Shown: piece by piece, positions 24,538-30,199 of the stretch
Layout of the letters: each line of letters opens with the position of its first letter
How positions within the stretch are numbered: the first letter of the stretch is position 1
Assembly (NCBI GenBank): GCA_024696005.1
Contig: JAILHF010000051.1
Coordinates: 521,183 to 585,182 of the forward strand
DNA: 64,000 nt
Direction: 5' to 3'
DNA from: Lachnospiraceae bacterium
GTDB taxonomy: Bacteria; Bacillota; Clostridia; Lachnospirales; Lachnospiraceae
Translations under genes and position numbers: made by a program
The notes under the pieces: generated by a model
Seen by the model: the letters and a program-made list of their open reading frames with translations, nothing else
Told to the model about the DNA's origin: nothing
Database searches by the model: none

Positions 24538-26496
24538 TCAGCTTCCCTTCTCGGTCAGCACGCCGTCGCGGTATGCCTCCAGAAGCTCCTCCAGATCCAG
24601 GATGCTTTCCTTCAGCACCTCGCCGATGTCCGTATCGGCAACCAGATGGCGCCGCCGGTACTGCTCCACCATCAACGAATCCGAGACGATGTCCGTCCCT
24701 TTCAGGATGGAGGCTTCCTTGGACTCGAAGGGCTCGTGTGCCATCAGCCACATCCCGTGGGAATTGGCGATCAGCGTATAGCCTGCGATCCCCGTCTTGG
24801 ACTGGTATGCTCTCGAGAAGCCGCCATCGATCACGAGCAGTTTTCCGCCGCACTTCAGGGGCGTATCCCCTTTCTTCACCTCTACGGGCACATGTCCGTT
24901 GATGATATGCGCACCGGGATCCGTCAGGCCGAATTCCGCAAGGATGCGGTCGAGGATCTCCTCCTTTTCGTAAAGCGCGTAATAGGGATTCTTTTTTTCC
25001 TTTGAGGCTTCGGGATCCTCAATGAAATACGACTCAAAGGTCGCCATCTTGTCTTTTCCGAAAACAGGCGAGCCGCCTCCGGCCCAGATATACCACATGA
25101 TGTCCTGGCCCTTCCGGCGCTCCTCCCTGTCATCCCCGGCATAATAGCCTTTGCGGGCATAGGACTCCAGCGCATCGTAGAGCTTGCGTCCCGAATACTC
25201 CTTCCCGAAGAGGTTCACCTTCCGGAAGCTCCCGTCTTCGTTCAGCGGAACGCAGCCGTGATAGAGCAGGTTCCCGTTATGGACCTTGTAGAGGCTGCCC
25301 TTGGTGAACAGGAAACGTACATGCTTCTGCAGCTTCTCACTGTGCAGAAAAGCCTGCTTGAGTTTTCCGACCACCACATATTCTCCGGGGGAGAGCTCGT
25401 AAGGGTCCTTAGGATCCACGGTAGGCAGATTGCAGTCCTTCAGGCTGTACTCCCTGCCGTCCACACAGACCGTCCCCTTTTCGCGGTCGATCTTGTCCAG
25501 CAGCAGACGGGACTGCATGCCAAACTCGGGGTTGCGTTTGATCAGCTGGCCTTCCAGCTTCAGCTGGATCACGGTAATGGCCTTGTGCATCTTCATGTCA
25601 AGCGCCAGGTCCCGGCTGTCGTATCCCGCGCCGCTGCGGATCGAAAACGCCTTGCAGTCGTCCCCGGCGTAAGTATCCAGCGCAAAAGTCGCCAGCGGGA
25701 CCAGATTGATCCCGTATCCCTCCTCCAGGATGTCCAGATTGCCGTAACGCACACATACACGCAGAACGGTGGCGATGCAGGCCGCGGAACCGGCTGCCGC
25801 TCCCATCCAGCTGATATCATGGTTACCCCACTGGATGTCCACGGAATGGTGCTGCATCAGCGTATCCATGATGATGTGCGGCCCCGGGCCGCGGTCAAAG
25901 ATATCTCCGACGATATGCAGATGATCGACCACCAGACGCTGGATCAGCCTCGAGAGCGCTATGATGAACTCCTTGGCCCTTCCGATCCGGATGATCGTCC
26001 GTATGATCTCGTTATAATAGCCTTCCTTGTCCTCGATCTCTTCCTTCTCGGTGATCAGTTCCTCGATGACATAGGCGAAGTCCTTCGGAAGTGCCTTTCG
26101 CACCTTGGAACGGGTATACTTCGAGGCCGCACGCTTGGTCACCTGGACCAGCCTGTGGAGCATGACCTTGTACCAGTCGTCATCCAGCCCGCCCTCTTCC
26201 TCGCTCATGAAGGAGAGCCGTTCCTCGGGATAATAGATCAGGGCCGCCAGGTCCCTCTTGTCCTTCTGGGTCAGCGTATCCCCGAAGCCTTCGTCGATCT
26301 TGCGCCGTATGGCCCCCGAGCCGTTTTTCAGCACGTGGTTGAACTGCTCGTATTCCCCGTGGACGTCGGAGATGAAATGCTCCGTTCCCGCAGGAAGGTT
26401 CAGGATGGACTGGAGATTCACGATCTCCGTTGCAGCCGCCGCGATGGTCGGGTACTGTCTCGAAAGCTGTCTGATGAATTTAAGCTCTGATGCCAC
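24538..26496 (-). CDS. fbp: class III fructose-1,6-bisphosphatase
   Basis: 652 residues, typical of the Firmicutes class III enzyme (YydE/Fbp). It has the calcineurin-like metallophosphatase motifs: ISDVHGEYEQF near the N-terminus, VGDIFDRGPGP, WGNHDISW and NGHVPVE. It hydrolyses fructose 1,6-bisphosphate to fructose 6-phosphate in gluconeogenesis, in the cytoplasm, and needs divalent metal. Start is a GTG at 26496 with AAGGAG upstream. It lies 60 bases after hisA on the same strand, so it may be the last gene of the riboswitch-led dapA operon, and it ends at a clear terminator. Confidence 0.97.
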   Translation of the reverse strand: MASELKFIRQLSRQYPTIAAAATEIVNLQSILNLPAGTEHFISDVHGEYEQFNHVLKNGSGAIRRKIDEGFGDTLTQKDKRDLAALIYYPEERLSFMSEEEGGLDDDWYKVMLHRLVQVTKRAASKYTRSKVRKALPKDFAYVIEELITEKEEIEDKEGYYNEIIRTIIRIGRAKEFIIALSRLIQRLVVDHLHIVGDIFDRGPGPHIIMDTLMQHHSVDIQWGNHDISWMGAAAGSAACIATVLRVCVRYGNLDILEEGYGINLVPLATFALDTYAGDDCKAFSIRSGAGYDSRDLALDMKMHKAITVIQLKLEGQLIKRNPEFGMQSRLLLDKIDREKGTVCVDGREYSLKDCNLPTVDPKDPYELSPGEYVVVGKLKQAFLHSEKLQKHVRFLFTKGSLYKVHNGNLLYHGCVPLNEDGSFRKVNLFGKEYSGRKLYDALESYARKGYYAGDDREERRKGQDIMWYIWAGGGSPVFGKDKMATFESYFIEDPEASKEKKNPYYALYEKEEILDRILAEFGLTDPGAHIINGHVPVEVKKGDTPLKCGGKLLVIDGGFSRAYQSKTGIAGYTLIANSHGMWLMAHEPFESKEASILKGTDIVSDSLMVEQYRRRHLVADTDIGEVLKESILDLEELLEAYRDGVLTEKGS

Positions 26497-26556
26497 GATG
26501 CTCTCCTTATCCGTATGCCCTCTCTTTTCCCGGGAGGGCGCAACTCACCCGCAGGA

Positions 26557-27330
26557 CTAACGTCCCACGCGTTTCAACACTTCTTCGATCTTCAGATATC
26601 CGCCGAACAGATCCAGTGCGGACCCGATCGTCACGTTCACCCTTCCGCCCCCCAGACTGCGGAGCGTATCGATGTCTTCCAGGCTGTGGACGCCACCCGC
26701 ATAGGTCACGGGAAGCCCCCGGTAGCTGCCCAGAAGCTTTGCCACTTCCGCCTCGATGCCGGACTGCTTTCCCTCCACATCCACCGCGTGGATCAGATAC
26801 TCCGCCGCATAGGTCTCCAGTTCGCCAAGCAGCGACAGGTCCAGCTTCTGCTCCGTGTACTTCTGCCAGCGGTCGGTAACGATATAATAGGCGCCGTCCG
26901 ACTTGCGCCTGCAGGACAGGTCCAGGACCAGCCTGTCTTTCCCCACGGCAGAGCGCATCTCATGCAGGCGTTCCATGTCGATGCGCCCTTCCCGGAACAC
27001 ATAGGAGGTCACGATCACCGCGGATGCCCCGGCATCCAGGAACTCCCCGGCGTTATCCGGCGCGATGCCGCCGCCCACCTGCAGCCCCTGCGGATAAGCC
27101 GAAAGGGCCGACAGCGCCTCCGCCTTCGTTGCATCGTACTCCGGCGTGCCCCGTCCGTTCAGAAGGATCACGTGGCCGCCGCGTATCCCAAGCTCCCTGT
27201 AAAAGGATGCAAAGTGGGCGGCGTCCTGCGAGGCGACAAAGTTTTCCTCTGCCACCGCCTCGTTCAGACTGCCGCCCACGATCTGCTTTACTTTTCCGTT
27301 GTGTATGTCGATACAGGGTCTGAATTCCAT
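26557..27330 (-). CDS. hisA: HisA of the eukaryotic (HIS6) type, ProFAR isomerase
   Basis: 257 residues of a TIM barrel. The sequence matches the yeast HIS6 subtype: CIDIHNGKVKQIVGG at 6-20, LQVGGGI, VIVTSYVF, LDLSCRRK.DG, and IHAVDVEG.  It lacks features of the usual bacterial HisA. The enzyme isomerises ProFAR to PRFAR in histidine biosynthesis. Unusually, it is not in a his operon: the ATG lies only 4 bases after the dapB stop, and both are behind the lysine riboswitch of dapA. That makes it either a stray his gene co-regulated with lysine synthesis or one with an extra local promoter that I do not see. Confidence 0.93.
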   Translation of the reverse strand: MEFRPCIDIHNGKVKQIVGGSLNEAVAEENFVASQDAAHFASFYRELGIRGGHVILLNGRGTPEYDATKAEALSALSAYPQGLQVGGGIAPDNAGEFLDAGASAVIVTSYVFREGRIDMERLHEMRSAVGKDRLVLDLSCRRKSDGAYYIVTDRWQKYTEQKLDLSLLGELETYAAEYLIHAVDVEGKQSGIEAEVAKLLGSYRGLPVTYAGGVHSLEDIDTLRSLGGGRVNVTIGSALDLFGGYLKIEEVLKRVGR

Positions 27331-27334
27331 TCCG

Positions 27335-28093
27335 TCAGCCTATCACATCGCTCATGTCGTAAAGCCCCGCAGGCTTCCCGGCCAGGAACTTTGCCGCCTG
27401 TACCGCTCCCTTGGCAAATACGGCCTTGGAGTACGCACGGTGTGAAAAGGTGATCACTTCATCGGTACCCGCAAAGATCACGTCGTGATCGCCCACGATG
27501 GTGCCTCCGCGTACCGCACTGATCCCCAGCTCCTTCTTATCCCGTCTCTGCCTTCTCTGGCTGCGGTCATAGACATATTCGTACGCTCCGCCCATCTCCT
27601 CGTTGATGGAATCGGCCAGAGCCAGGGCCGTTCCGGAGGGAGCATCCAGTTTCAGGTTGTGATGCTTCTCCACGATCTCGATGTCAAAACCGGCCGGTGC
27701 AAGCTGTGCGGCCGCTTCCTTCAAAAGCTTCAAAAGCACGTTGACACCGAGGGACATGTTCGCGGATTTCAGCACCGCGATCTTTTCCGTGCTCTTCTTC
27801 GTTGCCCGCTCGATCTGTTCCTCGGAAAGCCCCGTGGAGCAGAGCACCACCGGAAGCTTCTTCTCCTCGCAATAGTCCAGAAGCGCATCCACCGCGGGTG
27901 CAGCGGAAAAATCGATGACCACATCCGCTTCCACACTGCATTCCGCTATGGTCTTAAACACCGGATAGCTGTTTGTGATGTGATCCGACAGGTCCACGCC
28001 TGCCACGATCTCGCAATCCGCATCCTCTTTTACGATACCGGTAATGGTCTGCCCCATCTTTCCGTTGCAGCCATGCATGATGATCCTGACCAT
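27335..28093 (-). CDS. dapB: 4-hydroxy-tetrahydrodipicolinate reductase
   Basis: 252 residues. The Rossmann motif GCNGKMGQ at 8-15 and the dapB signature EKHHNLKLDAPSGTA around residues 147-161 (His and Lys of the active site) are present, with VVIDFSAAPA. It reduces hydroxytetrahydrodipicolinate with NAD(P)H in the lysine/diaminopimelate pathway. ATG has AAAGGAGG upstream and lies 67 bases after dapA, with hisA 4 bases downstream. Diaminopimelate or lysine is needed for the cell-wall cross-links made by the penicillin-binding proteins. Confidence 0.97.
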   Translation of the reverse strand: MVRIIMHGCNGKMGQTITGIVKEDADCEIVAGVDLSDHITNSYPVFKTIAECSVEADVVIDFSAAPAVDALLDYCEEKKLPVVLCSTGLSEEQIERATKKSTEKIAVLKSANMSLGVNVLLKLLKEAAAQLAPAGFDIEIVEKHHNLKLDAPSGTALALADSINEEMGGAYEYVYDRSQRRQRRDKKELGISAVRGGTIVGDHDVIFAGTDEVITFSHRAYSKAVFAKGAVQAAKFLAGKPAGLYDMSDVIG

Positions 28094-28160
28094 ACTGTTC
28101 CTCCTTTTATCATTCCCCTGCCGTTTTCCGTCTCCGGCCGGCAGGACAGATTCCTCCTTC

Positions 28161-29048
28161 TTACAGGATGCCGAAATTCTTCATCTCCGCTTCCAGGACC
28201 TTTGCATGCTCCGGCTCCATCTCGGTGAGGGGTCTGCGCAGCACGCCGCTGCAGTGGCCCATCAGCTCCTCGGCCTTCTTCACCGGGATCGGGTTCACCT
28301 CGCAGAAGAGCGCGTTGATCAGCGGAAGGGCCTTCAGCTGGATCTCGCGGCTTCCCGCCACATCCCCGTCAAAGAATTTCTGGCACATGTCGTGGGTCTG
28401 CTTCGGCGCCACATTGGAGAGCACGCTGATCACGCCCTTTCCTCCCAGGGAAAGCAGAGGCACTACCTGATCGTCGTTTCCGGAATACAGATCCACATCG
28501 TCTCCCGCCAGGCTCATCAGCTTTGCCACCTGGGAGATGTTGCCGGTCGCGTCTTTTACGCCGACGATGTTCTTCACCTCGCGGCAAAGGCTCACCACGG
28601 TCTCGGGCAGGATGTTCACGCCGCCGGTGCGTCCCGGGATGTTATAGAGGATGATCGGAAGCTTCACGCTCTCCGCCACCATCGTAAAATGCTCCTTCAG
28701 TCCTTTCTGCGTGGCCTTGTTGTAATAGGGCGTCACTACCAGGAGCGCATCCGCCCCGCGCTTTTCCGCTTCCTGCGACAGATAGATCGCCGTCTCGGTG
28801 CAGTTGGAGCCGGTCCCCGCGATCACAGGGATGCGTCCCTTTACATACTTCACGCAGGCCTCGATCACATCCAGATGCTCCTCGTGCGTGAGCGTGGCTG
28901 CTTCGCCTGTCGTCCCGCATACGATGATCGCATCGGTCCCGTTTGCGATCTGGAATTCAATGTTCTTCTCGAACTGTTCGTAATCCACCGAACGATCCGC
29001 TTTGAAAGGTGTGGTGATAGCCACTCCCACTCCCTGAAATACAGCCAT
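28161..29048 (-). CDS. dapA: 4-hydroxy-tetrahydrodipicolinate synthase
   Basis: 295 residues from ATG at 29048, with GGAGGAG 7 bases upstream; the longer frame upstream runs through the riboswitch terminator and is not used. The TIM-barrel motifs are complete: GTTGEAATLTHEEH near 45-58, the active-site Tyr in VVTPYYNKATQ, and the Schiff-base Lys in VGVKDATGN. It condenses pyruvate with aspartate semialdehyde, the first committed step of lysine synthesis. Its leader contains a lysine riboswitch, so expression should fall when lysine is plentiful. Confidence 0.97.
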   Translation of the reverse strand: MAVFQGVGVAITTPFKADRSVDYEQFEKNIEFQIANGTDAIIVCGTTGEAATLTHEEHLDVIEACVKYVKGRIPVIAGTGSNCTETAIYLSQEAEKRGADALLVVTPYYNKATQKGLKEHFTMVAESVKLPIILYNIPGRTGGVNILPETVVSLCREVKNIVGVKDATGNISQVAKLMSLAGDDVDLYSGNDDQVVPLLSLGGKGVISVLSNVAPKQTHDMCQKFFDGDVAGSREIQLKALPLINALFCEVNPIPVKKAEELMGHCSGVLRRPLTEMEPEHAKVLEAEMKNFGIL

Positions 29049-29127
29049 TTCTTTCTCCTCCTTCTTTTTCCCGGCCCGCTTCGGGCCTTTGCTCCGCGGC
29101 GTCTTTCGCGGTCCGTCCTCATCGGGC

Positions 29128-29166
29128 GGCCGTTCAATAAGAAAAGCCGACATCGAAAATGCCGGC
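29128..29166 (-). terminator. riboswitch-controlled terminator before dapA
   Basis: Minus strand GCCGGCAT TTTCG ATGTCGGC followed by TTTTCTTATT, directly after the lysine aptamer. It is the expected off-state terminator of the L-box. Confidence 0.85.
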
Positions 29167-29355
29167 GTGTTTCTCTTACTGTGATAGCGCCCCATCTTCG
29201 TTCCAAAGATGACAGTGATACCGGTATTTCCGGCACCCCCAAGGCAGTCGGTATGGCCCCTTCCCCTTTCGGCGGTTTTGCCTTTCCCTTGCCTTCCCCT
29301 GCGCCCATCGCATCCGGCAGACTACTGATCAAACCCGCAACCTCTATCTCCTATT
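29167..29355 (-). promoter_or_regulatory. lysine riboswitch (L-box) of the dapA operon
   Basis: Read on the minus strand, the leader has the L-box conserved blocks in order: GATAGAGGTTGCG, AGTA, GGCGCAGGGGAAGG, GCCGAAAGGGGAAGG, CTTGGGGGTGCCGG and ACTGTCATCTTTGGAAC, closed by CGCTATCAC pairing back to the start. These match the five-stem lysine aptamer. Bound lysine should favour the terminator just downstream and switch off dapA, dapB and hisA. Confidence 0.92.
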
Positions 29356-29369
29356 CAATTATACGCATC

Positions 29370-29398
29370 AATATACCACCAACGATATCTGCTGTCAA
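29370..29398 (-). promoter_or_regulatory. sigma-A promoter of the dapA operon
   Basis: Minus strand TTGACA (29398-29393), 17-base spacer, TATATT (29375-29370), immediately before the L-box. Confidence 0.9.
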
Positions 29399-29430
29399 TC
29401 CCGCAAAACCAAAAACAGCGGAGCCGGCTC

Positions 29431-30054
29431 TTATCGGGTGATCTTCTCAAAATCAGCCTTGGGATGCTTGCAGATCGGGCAGATGAAATCATCCGGCAGC
29501 TCCTCACCCACGTATTCATAGCCGCAGATCGTGCAGCGCCAGATCGTCTCTCCCTTGGCGGTCTGTCCGACGGCTTCGGGCTTCGGCTTGATGTTGGACT
29601 GGTAATAGCCGTAGGTGGCGGAAGGCGCGTTGCCGAGCACATCCATGTCCGTCACTTCGGCGATGAAGAGCGTGTGGCTCCCCAGCTCCACCTGCTTTGT
29701 GATCTTTGCCGACAGGAAGGCGTTGGTACCCTTCGTCACATAGGTCAGGCCGTTTGCGCTGCGTGCCACATCCGCAAAGCCCGCATACTTGTCCACGTCC
29801 CGTCCCGACTGGAAACCGAAACGCTTAAAGAGTTCAAAATCCGCCTCTTCGCTGATCACGGAAACGTTAAAGATCCCTGCCTGCTTCATCAGCTCATTCG
29901 TGTAGTTTGCGCAGTTGACGGCAAGTGCGATCTGATTGGGTTCGGACGTCACCTGGATCGCCGTGTTCGTGATGCAGCCGTTGTCCTTCTCCCCGACACG
30001 GGTGGAAACAACGAACAATCCGTACGACAGTGCATACATTGCTTTTTTATCCAT
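29431..30054 (-). CDS. flavin reductase domain-rubredoxin fusion (Hrb-like)
   Basis: 207 residues from ATG at 30054, GGAGGG 7 bases upstream. Residues 1-155 are an FMN-binding flavin reductase domain of the split-barrel type (SYGLFVVST near the N-terminus, FNVSVISEEAD). Residues 170-205 are a rubredoxin-type iron site with two Cys pairs, CTICGYEY and CPIC. Only 16 residues separate the pairs, so this is the short rubrerythrin-type form rather than classic rubredoxin. Similar proteins (high molecular weight rubredoxin of acetogens) pass electrons from NADH to flavodiiron proteins in oxygen or nitric oxide detoxification. Monocistronic, with a strong promoter. Confidence 0.9.
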   Translation of the reverse strand: MDKKAMYALSYGLFVVSTRVGEKDNGCITNTAIQVTSEPNQIALAVNCANYTNELMKQAGIFNVSVISEEADFELFKRFGFQSGRDVDKYAGFADVARSANGLTYVTKGTNAFLSAKITKQVELGSHTLFIAEVTDMDVLGNAPSATYGYYQSNIKPKPEAVGQTAKGETIWRCTICGYEYVGEELPDDFICPICKHPKADFEKITR

Positions 30055-30099
30055 GGCTTTACCCTCCTGCTTTACCGGATAGACTCTTGTACTGTTTTG

Positions 30100-30136
30100 T
30101 CCCGGCACACTCCGCTGCGTGCCTGCGGGCCGATAC
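30100..30136 (-). repeat. inverted copy of dispersed palindromic repeat (copy D)
   Basis: Read on the minus strand, CGGCCCGCAGGCACGCAGCG followed by GAGTGTGCCGGGAC matches the second hairpin of copies A (33106-33129) and B (51816-51839). It lies in the 5' untranslated region of the flavin reductase-rubredoxin gene. Confidence 0.6.
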
Positions 30137-30162
30137 TCTGTCTGACAACACTTCCTCATGTT

Positions 30163-30191
30163 ATCATAATCTGCAGGCCCCCATCTGTCAA
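30163..30191 (-). promoter_or_regulatory. consensus sigma-A promoter of the flavin reductase-rubredoxin gene
   Basis: Minus strand TTGACA (30191-30186), 17-base spacer, TATGAT (30168-30163), starting just after the stop of paralog 5. Confidence 0.9.
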
Positions 30192-30199
30192 GGAACTTC

